Shown here piece after piece: positions 1 to 8,978 of a stretch of DNA of 64,000 nucleotides; positions within the stretch are counted from its first letter, which is position 1; each line of letters opens with the position of its first letter. Made by a program: the position numbers and the translations under genes. The notes under the pieces were generated by a model. The model did no database searches. It had not been told where the DNA came from and saw nothing but the letters and a program-made list of their open reading frames with translations. Origin of the DNA: Acidobacteriota bacterium (lineage in GTDB: Bacteria > Acidobacteriota > Terriglobia > Bryobacterales > Bryobacteraceae); NCBI GenBank assembly GCA_018268715.1, contig JAFDVZ010000002.1, positions 491,632 through 555,631 on the forward strand, given 5' to 3'.

Positions 1-985
1 CGGCGATGTAGTCGCGGGCTTTCTCGAGCTCCGACGTCTGGATGCTGACGTGCGTGACCCAGGGCTTGGCGTGATCGTAGATGACCGTCCCGTTGTGGAT
101 GGAACGCAGGTGCTGGTACGGGTCGGTCTCCTGGACGATGCGGAAGAAGCGGTCCCAGTCGCCCATGTTCTTCGCCTTCATGAAGTCGTACTCGTTGGCG
201 AGCGACCACCACACGTTACGAAACGAAGCCAGCCGGGCGATGAGATAGCGAAGATAGCGGTCGTCAACGGCGGCGGGCATCTCAGAGTAGCCCCAGCGGT
301 CGTAGGGATGGAACAGAATCAGATCGGCCTCGATGCCGAGCGCCTCAAGATCGGCGACGCGCCGTTCCAGGTGGCGGAAGAACTCAGGCGTGAAGCGCGT
401 GTAGTCGTTCTCGCCGGCGGCCGAACGCGGGAAGGGATAGTAGACCGGCTCGTTCGCGTTGAAGGCGTAATGTTTCGGGAACACGCACATCCGCATCTTG
501 TTGAAGGGCGATTGGCGGAGCGTCGCAAGCGTCTGTTGCTCCAATGCGTCGCCCTGATGGACCCATGCATAGGACGTCGTGCCGATGGGCGTGTAGGGCG
601 TTCCGTCCTCGTAGGCGAAGTGCGTGACGTAGCGGACCCGCACGGGTCCGTGATTGCCCTTGCCTGGCGGCGTCACGGTGAACGTTCCCGTCTGGCCGCT
701 CAGCGGCGCGGCGCTGCTGAAGGTCGTGTAGCTCCATTCGCCGGACTCATCGGGCATGAAGCGGACCTTGTAGACGCCCTCGCCATCGTAGAACCCGTCG
801 ACGGCGACAACGCGGTTGGCGAAGCGGAAGCGGGCGCCGAACGTCACGTCGAGGAACGGATTGCCGTCCGCGGGACCTTTCAACGTCAGCTCGAACCGGT
901 CCCACCGTTCGACGCTTTGCGAGTTCGCGCAGTACAGCGGGCTGGCCGCCGCGAGGATCAACAGAAATCGGCTGAGGGAGCGCAC
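1..985 (-). CDS. Secreted DUF5060 / apiosidase-like glycoside hydrolase (partial)
   Basis: Only the first 328 codons are inside the window; the C-terminus lies beyond base 1. Reading the minus strand from GTG at 985 gives a hydrophobic signal peptide ([15 protein letters not shown]). A DUF5060-type beta-sandwich follows at about residues 25-110 ([22 protein letters not shown]). Next comes the beginning of a TIM barrel of the DUF4038/GH140-like kind ([29 protein letters not shown]). The Glu of NEYDF is where clan-A glycosidases keep their acid/base. The protein is probably an exported hydrolase of plant-type polysaccharide side chains; the substrate cannot be read from the sequence. The start is uncertain because no clear Shine-Dalgarno lies before 985. 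It is divergent from the PLP enzyme at 1050. Confidence 0.75.
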   Translation of the reverse strand, partial: MRSLSRFLLILAAASPLYCANSQSVERWDRFELTLKGPADGNPFLDVTFGARFRFANRVVAVDGFYDGEGVYKVRFMPDESGEWSYTTFSSAAPLSGQTGTFTVTPPGKGNHGPVRVRYVTHFAYEDGTPYTPIGTTSYAWVHQGDALEQQTLATLRQSPFNKMRMCVFPKHYAFNANEPVYYPFPRSAAGENDYTRFTPEFFRHLERRVADLEALGIEADLILFHPYDRWGYSEMPAAVDDRYLRYLIARLASFRNVWWSLANEYDFMKAKNMGDWDRFFRIVQETDPYQHLRSIHNGTVIYDHAKPWVTHVSIQTSELEKARDYIA

Positions 986-1049
986 AAACGGGACGATATC
1001 ATAACTGGCCGGGCTGACCTCGAAGAGCGGCGTCGTGCACAATAGAACC

Positions 1050-2180
1050 ATGGACCCGGCCATTTACGCCATTTCGGGACTGGATTCCGTCATCACTCCC
1101 GCGCTGGCGATCTACCCCGACATCGTGGATTCGAACATCGACGTGACGCTCGCGATGGCGGACGGCGATCCCGATCGTTGGCGGCCGCACATCAAGACGG
1201 CGAAGCTCGGCTTCACGATGCGCCGCCTGGTGGAGCGGGGAGTGGTGAACTTCAAATGCTCCACTTCGCTCGAACTGCTGACGGCATGCCGCAGCGGCGT
1301 GTGCGACGCCGTGGTGGCGTATCCGATGGTGGGCGCGAACGCGGCGCGGGTGCGGGAGATCGCGGCCGAGTTCCCCGGCGTGCGAGTGTCCATCCTGGCG
1401 GAAAATGAAGCCCAAGCCGCGGCATGGCGAGGTTCCCGCGTCGGCGTGTTCATCGACGTGAATCCGGGCATGGACCGCACCGGCATCAGCCAGACGCGAT
1501 CTTCCGAAATTGTTTCCATCGCGCGCGGCCTGGGCGCTTCTTTCCGCGGACTGCACTACTACGACGGCCAGATTCACACGGTGGATCCTGTAGCGCGCGA
1601 GCGGGAGGCCTTCGCCGGCTATGACCGCCTGATGCAACTGGCGGCCGCGCTGATGGATATGGGTTGTCCCATCGGCGAGGTGATCACCTCAGGCACGCCG
1701 GCCATGCCGTGCGGGCTGAAGTACATGGGGTTCCGCGTCGGCGCGTTCGTGCATCGCGTCTCGCCGGGGACGGTCGTGTACAACGATATGCAGAGCCTGG
1801 AGCTGTTTCCCGGCGCGGGCTACCGGCCGGCCGCGCTGGTGTTGGCGAGGGTGGTCAGCCATCCGACGCCCGACCGCTTCACCTGCGACGCCGGGCACAA
1901 AGCGGTGAGCGCCGACGCGGGATCGCCGACCTGCGTGGTGATCGGCCGGCCCGAGCTGATTCCGCTGAAACCGAGCGAGGAGCATCTGCCCGTGCAGGTC
2001 CCCGCGGGCGCCGCGCGGCCGGCCATCGGCGAGATCGTATACCTGATGCCGCGCCACGTCTGCCCCACGGTGAACAACTTCGACGACGCGTTGATCATCC
2101 GCAACGGCCGGATCCAGGGCGTCGAGCCGGTGTCCGCGCGAGGCCACGAATCGCCGCTGGTGGGCGCGGCGGCCCGATAG
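1050..2180 (+). CDS. D-threonine aldolase / D-serine dehydratase-type PLP enzyme
   Basis: This is a fold-type III (alanine-racemase-like) PLP enzyme of the DSD1/D-threonine-aldolase family, 376 residues from ATG 1050. The PLP lysine is K49 in RPHIKTAK. The C-terminal domain carries the metal-site signature of this family, His336 and Cys338 in PRHVC, plus CDAGHKAV. Family members cleave D-3-hydroxy amino acids (D-threonine to glycine and acetaldehyde) or dehydrate D-serine, using PLP and a divalent metal. The exact substrate is not determinable here. GTG at 1035 is an alternative start (five more residues), but family members begin close to the TPAL segment. It converges with the Cys-rich protein, only four bases separating the two stops. 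Confidence 0.85.
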   Translation: MDPAIYAISGLDSVITPALAIYPDIVDSNIDVTLAMADGDPDRWRPHIKTAKLGFTMRRLVERGVVNFKCSTSLELLTACRSGVCDAVVAYPMVGANAARVREIAAEFPGVRVSILAENEAQAAAWRGSRVGVFIDVNPGMDRTGISQTRSSEIVSIARGLGASFRGLHYYDGQIHTVDPVAREREAFAGYDRLMQLAAALMDMGCPIGEVITSGTPAMPCGLKYMGFRVGAFVHRVSPGTVVYNDMQSLELFPGAGYRPAALVLARVVSHPTPDRFTCDAGHKAVSADAGSPTCVVIGRPELIPLKPSEEHLPVQVPAGAARPAIGEIVYLMPRHVCPTVNNFDDALIIRNGRIQGVEPVSARGHESPLVGAAAR

Positions 2181-2184
2181 CGCC

Positions 2185-3399
2185 TCAGCAGTCGCAATCG
2201 CAGGAGCCGCATTCGCAACAGCTCCCGCATTCACAGCAGGAGCCGCACTCGCAACACGAGCCGCAATCGCAGCAGCACATCTCGTCGCAGCAGCAATCGT
2301 CGCATTCGAAGATTGAGCCGCAGCAGCCGTTCCAGAAGCCGCTGACAGCCTGCTTCTTATGCTCCACCTTGGCGGCCGCAAGCAACCCGCCCACGGCCAT
2401 CAGGTTCAGGCCTAGGCTCATGCACTCGCTGGGCGTGCGCGCCTCCCTGGCGTGCAGCGGGAACAGGAACGCCATCGCGAGCACGGCGGCGAACGCCCAC
2501 TTCGGAGTATCCAGCTCGCGGGTGCGACGCACCGCCGCTTGCCAGCGCTCGCGGAGAGTCCGCTTCGGCGCCGCGATGATCCTGAACTGGCCGCCCAGTT
2601 TCTCCTCGACAGCGGCCCTCAGCCGGAACTGGTACGTCGATGGAGCGCCGAGTTCCGCAAGTCCGAGGGCCACGGCGGAGGCCTCCGCGCGAATCTCCCG
2701 CGCGCCCCAGGCGCGATCGCGGCCACTGGCGGCAAGCGCATTGAACCCGCCGATCCGGGCGTCGCGGTCGAAGTCTTCCCACGCGTCGATCAAATAGGTA
2801 AGGCGGCCGAAGCGCTGGCCGACAGCCGCGAGCGCCGCCGCGCGATCCGGAATTCCCGCCACGCGGGCGCCGCACTCGAACACCAGCCGCGTCGCTTCGG
2901 CGGTGGGCGCGGCGACCGTGTCAACGTCCGAAGCATTCGCCTCCAGCGCAGCCTGGCGAGACAGGATCCGGTCGCATTCGGCCAAAGGAAAATCGAAAGC
3001 TCGCAAATCGGCGCGAGCCTTGCCGAAACTCCGCGACAAAGCGCGGCGGACCCAGGTCCACAGCCGTCGGCCCGAGTCAGCACGATGGTCGTCGACCTTA
3101 TACTCGCTGAGCAGAACCGTGGCGGCCGCCGCATAGCGAAGTACGGCGGGAGTCTCGCCCTCGTCGGGCAATCGTAGGCAGTTGCGGGAGTGATAGGCCG
3201 GCGCCCAATCCTCGGTCGCAGCCGACAAAGACGTCAGCAACTCGCTGAGAAACACCGCGTCGTGGTTCAGCAGCAGTCGCGAGCGTTGCCCGTAACGCCG
3301 CCCCATCGTCTTGCACGCGCCGCAGTAGTGCAACCGCCAGCGGGTCCGTTGCTCATCGCCGCCGCAGTGAGCCGAACGGTATCGCATCAGCCCAAACAT
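2185..3399 (-). CDS. DUF5685-like protein with Cys-rich C-terminal tail
   Basis: About 404 residues. The N-terminus (MFGLMRYRS, then CGACKTMGRRYG and LLLNHDAVFLSELL) matches the pattern of DUF5685 proteins, whose function is unknown. The middle is alpha-helical with a possible membrane helix near FAAVLAMAFLFPLHA. The last 50 or so residues contain 22 cysteines, mostly as repeats of CCECGS, ending CDCDC. Such density suggests metal-thiolate clusters or an oxidised scaffold. I chose ATG 3399 rather than the upstream start at 3444 because GGGAGG lies 11 bases before it and family members start with MFG. It is divergent from polA, so the two may share the 3400-3470 promoter region. Confidence 0.7.
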   Translation of the reverse strand: MFGLMRYRSAHCGGDEQRTRWRLHYCGACKTMGRRYGQRSRLLLNHDAVFLSELLTSLSAATEDWAPAYHSRNCLRLPDEGETPAVLRYAAAATVLLSEYKVDDHRADSGRRLWTWVRRALSRSFGKARADLRAFDFPLAECDRILSRQAALEANASDVDTVAAPTAEATRLVFECGARVAGIPDRAAALAAVGQRFGRLTYLIDAWEDFDRDARIGGFNALAASGRDRAWGAREIRAEASAVALGLAELGAPSTYQFRLRAAVEEKLGGQFRIIAAPKRTLRERWQAAVRRTRELDTPKWAFAAVLAMAFLFPLHAREARTPSECMSLGLNLMAVGGLLAAAKVEHKKQAVSGFWNGCCGSIFECDDCCCDEMCCCDCGSCCECGSCCECGSCCECGSCDCDC

Positions 3400-3460
3400 G
3401 CGCCAGCGAACCTCCCAGAGACTGGATTGTAACGAGAATAACATGCGGGTCGTGAAAACC

Positions 3461-3466
3461 TACAAT
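3461..3466 (+). promoter_or_regulatory. Putative -10 element for polA
   Basis: TACAAT lies seven bases before the polA GTG codon at 3473. If it is the -10 box, transcription would start at or next to the GTG and the mRNA would be leaderless. No convincing -35 is visible at 16-18 bases. Confidence 0.35.
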
Positions 3467-3472
3467 AGGTGA

Positions 3473-6046
3473 GTGTCCCGGCCACGCCTTTTCCTCATCG
3501 ATTCGTTCGGCTTCATCTTCCGCGCCTACCACGCGCGGGCGCGATCGGGAGCGCCGCCGATGCGCACCGCCTCCGGGCTCTCCACGGAGGCCGTCTACAT
3601 CTTTCACAACATGATCCGGAAGCTCATGACGAGCTACAAACCGGAATTCGTGGCCGCGGTGTTCGAAAGCTCCGGTCCGACCTTTCGCGACGAAGCGTTC
3701 GCCGAGTACAAGGCCAATCGCGAGGCCATGCCGCCCGACCTGAGCGAGCAGATCCCCTACATCCGCCGCCTGCTCGAGGCCATGCGCATCCCCATCCTCG
3801 AGTACGAAGGCTTCGAGGCCGACGACGTCATCGGGACCATCGCGCGGCGCTCGTCCAGCCCGGCGATGGACGTGGTCATCGTGTCGAGCGACAAGGACAT
3901 GCTGCAACTGGTCGACGACCGCGTCAGCATGTACAACCCGATGAAGGAAGACGTCTGGTACGACCCCGCGAAGACCGAGGAGTTCATGGGCGTGAAGCCC
4001 ACCCAGGTGGCCGACCTGCTGGCGCTCAAAGGCGACGCCATCGACAACATCCCGGGCGCGCCCGGCATCGGCGACAAAGGCGCGCGCGACCTGATCGCGC
4101 AGTTCGGATCCGTGGAAGCCGCGCTCGACCGCGCCGCCGAAGTACAGCGCAAAATGTACCGCGAGAGCCTGCAAAACAACCGCGATCGGATCCTGTTGAG
4201 CAAGCAACTGGCGACCATCGCCACCAACGTTCCCGTCGAGTTTCAACTGGATTCGGTGAAGACCGCGGCGCCCGATCCCAACGCATTGAAGCCGGTCTAC
4301 AAGGAGCTCGAGTTCTTCAGCCTGCTGAAGGAACTGGGGCCGTCCGACGACGCCCACGCCCGCGACTACGCCGTCATCGACGACGCGGCGGCGCTCGACG
4401 AATGGATCGCGGCCGTTCCCGCCGGCGCGACGGTGGCGGTGGCGGCAAGCCGCGGCCAGGACCTGACGCCGGCCATGGTGGGATTCGCTGCGCGCGTCAA
4501 CGAAGGCCGCTGCGCAACCATCGACGTTGTCGCCGCAAGCGCCGGCGCCCGCCAGATGCTGGCGTCGGACCGCGCAAAGCTCGCGCACGACGTGAAGTCG
4601 ACCGTCGCGCTGCTCGAGGAGTTAGGGCTGCCGGCGGCGGGATTCCGGCACGACCTGATGCTGTACGCATTCCTGCTGAGCGCCGATCCATCGGGATGCA
4701 GTCCGGAGACGTTATCGGAGAAGTTCCTCGACCGCAAGCATTCGAAGGATCCGGACCAGGCGGCGGAATCGGCGCTCGCGGTCTACGAGAAGATCGCGCC
4801 CGAAATCGACAAACAGGGTCTGCGCGAGTTATACGAAACGATCGACCTGCCGTTGACCGGCGTGCTGGCGCGCATGGAGCGCAACGGAATCCTCATCGAT
4901 CCGGAGGCGTTGAAGGCGCTCAGCGTCCGCATGGATCAGGACATCCAAAGATTGACGGGCGAAATCTGCACGCTCGCGGGCAAGCAGTTCAACATCAACT
5001 CGCCGCAACAATTGGGCAAAGTCCTGTTTGAAGACATGGGGCTGCCGGTCCCGATGAAGTACGGCAAGGGCAAGCAGATTTCCACGGCCGCCGAGGTTCT
5101 TGAAGAACTGGCCGACGAGCACGAGATCGCGCGCAAGGTGCTCGATTACCGCCAACTGGCGAAGCTGAAGGGCACCTACGTCGACGCGTTGCCCGCCCTG
5201 ATCGATCCGCGTTCGGGACGCGTCCACACGACGTTCAACCCGATCGGCGCGGCCACCGGCCGGCTCTCGTCGTCGAATCCCAACCTGCAGAACATCCCGG
5301 TGCGAACGGAGCTGGGGCGAGAGATCCGCGCGGCCTTCATCCCGCGTCCGGGCTGGACGCTGGTGACGGCCGACTATTCGCAGATCGAGCTGCGTCTGCT
5401 GGCGCACATGTCGCGCGACAAAGTGTTGGTGGACGCCTTCCGCAGGGGCGAAGACATCCACACGCGCACCGCCGCCGAAGTGTTCGGCGCGCCGCCGATC
5501 ATGGTGACCGCCGATCAGCGCCGCAACGCCAAGGCGGTGAACTTCGGCATCGTCTACGGGCAGACGCCGTTCGGCCTGGCGCAGCAGTTGGGCATCGACC
5601 GCAAGGAAGCGGAAGCCTACATCAAGGCGTATTTCGAACGCTACTCCGGAGTCCGCAAATTCATCGACGCGACCATCGCCCAGGTGCGCCAATCTGGCGT
5701 GGCGACCACGCTGCTCGGCAGGAAGCGCCCCATTCCGGACATGCACAGCCGCAATCCGAACGCGCGTTCGTTCGCCGAAAGGACCGCCGTGAACACGCCG
5801 TTACAGGGCACGGCGGCCGACCTCATTAAGATCGCCATGATTCGCGTCGACCGCGAACTGGCCGAGCGCAAGTACGAATCGCGAATGCTGCTGCAGGTGC
5901 ACGACGAACTGGTGTTTGAAGCGCCCGCGGCCGAAGTCGCGGACCTGCGGGAGATGGTGAAGTCCACCATGGAGCGCGTGTATCCGCTGGAGGTTCCACT
6001 GGTGGCCGACGTCGGCGCGGGGGCGAACTGGCGCGACGCCAAATGA
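3473..6046 (+). CDS. polA: DNA polymerase I
   Basis: 857 residues, usual length for bacterial Pol I, which fills gaps and removes RNA primers in replication and repair. Domain order: 5'-3' flap exonuclease (1-300; LIDSFGFIFRAYHA, EGFEADDVIGT, GDAIDNIPGAPGIGDKGA), a degenerate 3'-5' exonuclease fold (about 310-470), and the family A polymerase. Motif A is VTADYSQIELR with D634, motif B is RRNAKAVNFGIVYG, and motif C is VHDELVFE with D811. The proofreading acids are missing: the DxE motif reads AVAASRG, and the ExoII and ExoIII aspartates are also gone. The protein should therefore polymerise without editing, like Taq and many other bacterial Pol I enzymes. The start is GTG with no spaced Shine-Dalgarno. 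The DUF1015 gene follows 22 bases downstream. Confidence 0.98.
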   Translation: MSRPRLFLIDSFGFIFRAYHARARSGAPPMRTASGLSTEAVYIFHNMIRKLMTSYKPEFVAAVFESSGPTFRDEAFAEYKANREAMPPDLSEQIPYIRRLLEAMRIPILEYEGFEADDVIGTIARRSSSPAMDVVIVSSDKDMLQLVDDRVSMYNPMKEDVWYDPAKTEEFMGVKPTQVADLLALKGDAIDNIPGAPGIGDKGARDLIAQFGSVEAALDRAAEVQRKMYRESLQNNRDRILLSKQLATIATNVPVEFQLDSVKTAAPDPNALKPVYKELEFFSLLKELGPSDDAHARDYAVIDDAAALDEWIAAVPAGATVAVAASRGQDLTPAMVGFAARVNEGRCATIDVVAASAGARQMLASDRAKLAHDVKSTVALLEELGLPAAGFRHDLMLYAFLLSADPSGCSPETLSEKFLDRKHSKDPDQAAESALAVYEKIAPEIDKQGLRELYETIDLPLTGVLARMERNGILIDPEALKALSVRMDQDIQRLTGEICTLAGKQFNINSPQQLGKVLFEDMGLPVPMKYGKGKQISTAAEVLEELADEHEIARKVLDYRQLAKLKGTYVDALPALIDPRSGRVHTTFNPIGAATGRLSSSNPNLQNIPVRTELGREIRAAFIPRPGWTLVTADYSQIELRLLAHMSRDKVLVDAFRRGEDIHTRTAAEVFGAPPIMVTADQRRNAKAVNFGIVYGQTPFGLAQQLGIDRKEAEAYIKAYFERYSGVRKFIDATIAQVRQSGVATTLLGRKRPIPDMHSRNPNARSFAERTAVNTPLQGTAADLIKIAMIRVDRELAERKYESRMLLQVHDELVFEAPAAEVADLREMVKSTMERVYPLEVPLVADVGAGANWRDAK

Positions 6047-6052
6047 CGCCTT

Positions 6053-6061
6053 TGTTACTAT
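6053..6061 (+). promoter_or_regulatory. Putative extended -10 promoter before DUF1015 gene
   Basis: TGTTACTAT fits the extended -10 pattern TGnTAnnnT. It lies just after the polA stop and seven bases before the TTG start at 6069. AGGAG at 6063-6067 is too close to the TTG to be an ordinary Shine-Dalgarno. Confidence 0.35.
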
Positions 6062-6068
6062 TAGGAGA

Positions 6069-7313
6069 TTGGCCAACGTATCTCCTTTTAGACCCTATCG
6101 CTACGCTCCGTCCGCGGGCGACGCGAATGATCTGGTCACGCAGCCTTACGACAAGATCAATCCGGCGATGCGGCAACGCTACCTGTCGCTGAGCCCGTAC
6201 AATCTGGTCCGGATCATACTCGGCGAGAAGCAACCGGCTGATACGGACACTGACAACATCTACACGCGCGCTTCCTGCTATCTGAACGATTGGATTGGGA
6301 AGGGTGTGCTGACCCAGGATCCCGCGCCCGCCTTTTACGCCTACTTCCAGGAGTTCACGCCGCCCGACAGCCAGCAGCGCCTGACGCGCAAGGGCTTCAT
6401 CGGATTGGGCGCGGTGGAGGACTATTCGGCGAACATCGTGCACCGGCACGAGCAGACGCTGTCCGGCCCGAAGAAGGACCGGATGCAGGTGCTCAGCCAC
6501 ACGCGCGCGCACTTCGGCCAGATCTTCATGCTGTACCCGGACCGCCAGGGCGTGGTGGACCGCATTCTGGACGAGGCCGCGCAGGGCGAACCCATCGCCG
6601 TCGTCACCGACGAATACGGCGCCACCCATCGGCTATGGCGGATCGACGACGCCGCGAAGATAGCGGCGATCCGCGCGGCCATGAGCGACAAGAAGCTGCT
6701 CATCGCCGACGGTCATCACCGCTATGAAACGGCGCTCAACTTCCATAAGGATCATCCCGAACTCGCCGACGCGGGCAACGTGATGATGACGTTCGTGAAT
6801 ATGTACTCGCCGGGATTGAAGATCCTGGCCACGCATCGCGTTCTGTCGAATCTCGATAGCTTCGATTTCAACGAGTTCGTGGAGAAGGTCTCCAAAGGGT
6901 TCACGCTGCACCGGGTTCCCGATGTGCAGTCGTTGCGAGCCATGCTCGACGATGCGTCGATGGTGCGCATCGGCGTGGTCTCGAAGACCTCCTCCAAGTA
7001 CCTGCTGCTCGAGCGCGAGCGCCGGCCGGAGGATCTCGACGTGCGCATTCTGCACGACACGCTGCTCCGCGACACCATGGGCATCGGCGAAGAAGCGGTG
7101 CGCGACGAAAAGCACATCCGCTATGTCCGCGGCGTCGAGGCGGCGGTGGAGGCGGTGCGCGGAGGCGACGCTCAAATCGCGTTCCTGTTGCAGCCGACCT
7201 CGGTCCAGCAGACCGCCGACGTTTCCTTCGGAGGCGGCGTGATGCCGCAGAAGTCCACCGATTTCTATCCGAAGCTGCTGTCCGGCATGACCATCTACCG
7301 GCTGGAAAAGTAG
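6069..7313 (+). CDS. DUF1015 family protein
   Basis: 414 residues, full length for DUF1015, a widespread family of unproven biochemical function often found near serine biosynthesis genes. Recognised from the N-terminus VSPFRPYRYAP, VTQPYDKINP, YNLVRIILGE, the central IADGHHRYETAL motif (the most conserved stretch of the family) and the C-terminal GGVMPQKSTDFYPKLLSG. No membrane segment or signal peptide is seen, so it is cytoplasmic. The start is TTG at 6069; no better in-frame start exists between the polA stop and the conserved VSPFRPY. It lies directly after polA on the same strand and converges with the FHA gene, with three bases between stops. Confidence 0.9.
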   Translation: MANVSPFRPYRYAPSAGDANDLVTQPYDKINPAMRQRYLSLSPYNLVRIILGEKQPADTDTDNIYTRASCYLNDWIGKGVLTQDPAPAFYAYFQEFTPPDSQQRLTRKGFIGLGAVEDYSANIVHRHEQTLSGPKKDRMQVLSHTRAHFGQIFMLYPDRQGVVDRILDEAAQGEPIAVVTDEYGATHRLWRIDDAAKIAAIRAAMSDKKLLIADGHHRYETALNFHKDHPELADAGNVMMTFVNMYSPGLKILATHRVLSNLDSFDFNEFVEKVSKGFTLHRVPDVQSLRAMLDDASMVRIGVVSKTSSKYLLLERERRPEDLDVRILHDTLLRDTMGIGEEAVRDEKHIRYVRGVEAAVEAVRGGDAQIAFLLQPTSVQQTADVSFGGGVMPQKSTDFYPKLLSGMTIYRLEK

Positions 7314-7316
7314 GTT

Positions 7317-7808
7317 CTACAGCAGGGCTGGATCGACGATCGCCAGCAGCCACTCGGTGGATGCGGTGCGGATGCGGGAATGGTTCGCCACGCCGATGAT
7401 CTGTCGGCGCAGCGTCACGCCGTTCACCTCCACGCCTTCGCCCGCGATGTCGCCCGCAAAGAAGCTATCCTGGAACGCGACGATGGCGTGGATGGGCCGC
7501 AAGGCCGCGTCCTCGGGCACGCGGATGTCGCACTCATCGCCCAGTCCGATCAGGTTGCGGCCTTCGTAAACTGGGAAGAACTGGCCTTCCTTGCGCCAGG
7601 TGTAGGTCACCAGCACAGCCACCAGGCGCCGCCCCGGTTTCGCCTCCCGCCGGGCCGCCGGGGGCGAGGGCATGGAGACGCGCTGGCTCCAGCGCTCGGC
7701 GGAGTCGGCCGCGGTTTCCCCTGGCGCGCGGCTCAGCGGCGCTTCACAATAGAAGCACCTGGGGGCGCTGTCCGGGCAAAGGTTCAGGCAGTTCGGGCAG
7801 GATTGCAC
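7317..7808 (-). CDS. Zinc-ribbon plus FHA domain protein
   Basis: 163 residues. The N-terminus is a small zinc ribbon with four cysteines (C4, C7, C18, C21 in SCPNCLNLCP and CFYC). A low-complexity linker follows, then an FHA-like beta-sandwich from about residue 75: GRNLIGLGDECDIRVPED corresponds to the usual GR...IG...CDI strand, and RPIHAIVAF replaces the usual SRxHA. FHA domains bind phosphothreonine peptides. A Ser/Thr kinase begins 78 bases away on the other strand, so this protein may read that kinase's products (inference). The first Ser/Arg of the phosphopeptide-binding motif is altered (RPIHA), so binding may be changed. The intergenic space holds both divergent promoters. Confidence 0.8.
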   Translation of the reverse strand: MQSCPNCLNLCPDSAPRCFYCEAPLSRAPGETAADSAERWSQRVSMPSPPAARREAKPGRRLVAVLVTYTWRKEGQFFPVYEGRNLIGLGDECDIRVPEDAALRPIHAIVAFQDSFFAGDIAGEGVEVNGVTLRRQIIGVANHSRIRTASTEWLLAIVDPALL

Positions 7809-7886
7809 TGTACTCCGTTCAAGGGGCTGCTCCCCGCTGAAACAGCCTGCATTTCGAGACTATTATATTTTCGCGGGGCCGATTTC

Positions 7887-8978
7887 ATGCAACCTGAAAA
7901 TCTCAGCGACGAAAAGCGCAAACGGGAGTTATTCGACGCAGCCTTCGAGTTGCCCGACGAGCAGCGCGCCGAATTCGTGCTGAACGCCACCCGCGATGCT
8001 CCGTCGCTCGGCAGGGCTGTGCTGGACCTGTTGACCAGCATGAAGTCCACCACCGGCCCGTTGGACCGCCCCATCCAGCCGAGAGTGGAGCGCGAGGCGC
8101 AACCACCCCTCAACATCGGCGGCTACCAGGTGGTGCGGCACATCGGATCGGGAGGCATGGGCGCGGTGTACGCCTGCCGCGACGAACACAGCGGAGCGGT
8201 GGTGGCGGTGAAGCTGATCCGTTCGACCATCGACGGGCCGGCGGCGCGCGAGCACTTCGAGCAGGAACGGCGCATCCTGGCCGATCTCAAACACCCGAAC
8301 GTGTGCCGTCTGCTGGACGCGGGCGTGTCCGAACAGGGCGAGCCCTTCCTGGTCATGGACCTGATTGAAGGCGAGCCCCTGGACGACTATGTAAAGCGGA
8401 CCAATCCTTCGCTCGAACGCCGGCTGCTGATCCTCAGCCAGGCGCTGGCGGGCGTCGAGTACTTCCACCGCCGGAACGTGATCCACCGCGATCTGAAGCC
8501 GACCAATATGCTGGTGACTCCACGCGGCGTGCTGCGCATTCTCGACTTCGGGACAGCGAAGATGTTGGAGCGCCCGCTGGGGGCGACCGGCATCGGGCGG
8601 ACCATGACGGCCCGTCCATTTCTCACCTTCCGCTATTCGAGCCCCGAACGTCTGACGGGCCGCGTCTCGGGCCGTTCGAGCGACGTGTATTCGTTGGGCG
8701 TCATCGCCTACGAACTCGTCTCGGGAAGGCATCCCTTTGAGAACGAGTGTCGCGAAGGGTTGCAGGCGTTGATCAACGCGCAGGCGGCGGGATTGCCTCC
8801 CGCGCCGGCCAACGTTCCGGAACCGGTCGGCAGCGCCATTCGGAATGCGCTGATCGCCGATCCGGCCGGGCGCTATCATTCGGCGGCGGCGTTTCTCGAG
8901 GATGTGCGCCGATGCCTGGAAGGAGCCTCCGTGCAACCCCGTTTCCCGGCGGGCGTGGTACGATTTCAGGGTCAATGA
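7887..8978 (+). CDS. Cytoplasmic Ser/Thr protein kinase (PknB type)
   Basis: 363 residues. A helical N-terminal segment (1-75; DEKRKRELFDAAFELPDEQR, a pattern common in acidobacterial kinases) precedes a complete Hanks-type kinase domain. It has glycine loop IGSGGMGAVY, VAVK lysine K109, HRDLKPTN with catalytic D202, and DFG with D220 (ILDFGTAK). The APE segment reads SSPERLTG. There is no transmembrane helix or sensor domain after the kinase, unlike typical PknB. ATG 7887 was chosen because everything upstream in the open frame is antisense to the FHA gene. The stop overlaps the sigma-factor start as ATGA, so the two are translationally coupled. Confidence 0.93.
   Translation: MQPENLSDEKRKRELFDAAFELPDEQRAEFVLNATRDAPSLGRAVLDLLTSMKSTTGPLDRPIQPRVEREAQPPLNIGGYQVVRHIGSGGMGAVYACRDEHSGAVVAVKLIRSTIDGPAAREHFEQERRILADLKHPNVCRLLDAGVSEQGEPFLVMDLIEGEPLDDYVKRTNPSLERRLLILSQALAGVEYFHRRNVIHRDLKPTNMLVTPRGVLRILDFGTAKMLERPLGATGIGRTMTARPFLTFRYSSPERLTGRVSGRSSDVYSLGVIAYELVSGRHPFENECREGLQALINAQAAGLPPAPANVPEPVGSAIRNALIADPAGRYHSAAAFLEDVRRCLEGASVQPRFPAGVVRFQGQ

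Noticed and set aside
50..1045. 331-codon plus-strand open frame at the left end
   Set aside because: It is antisense to the DUF5060/GH140-like gene, which has clear domain motifs and a signal peptide; its own translation has no recognisable pattern.
2190..2330. CAG/CGCA-rich low-complexity DNA as a non-coding microsatellite
   Set aside because: On the minus strand it is the in-frame Cys-rich tail of the DUF5685-like protein.
7380..8978. Longer kinase reading frame starting at 7380
   Set aside because: Its first 169 codons are antisense to the FHA/zinc-ribbon gene; ATG 7887 fits the family N-terminus.
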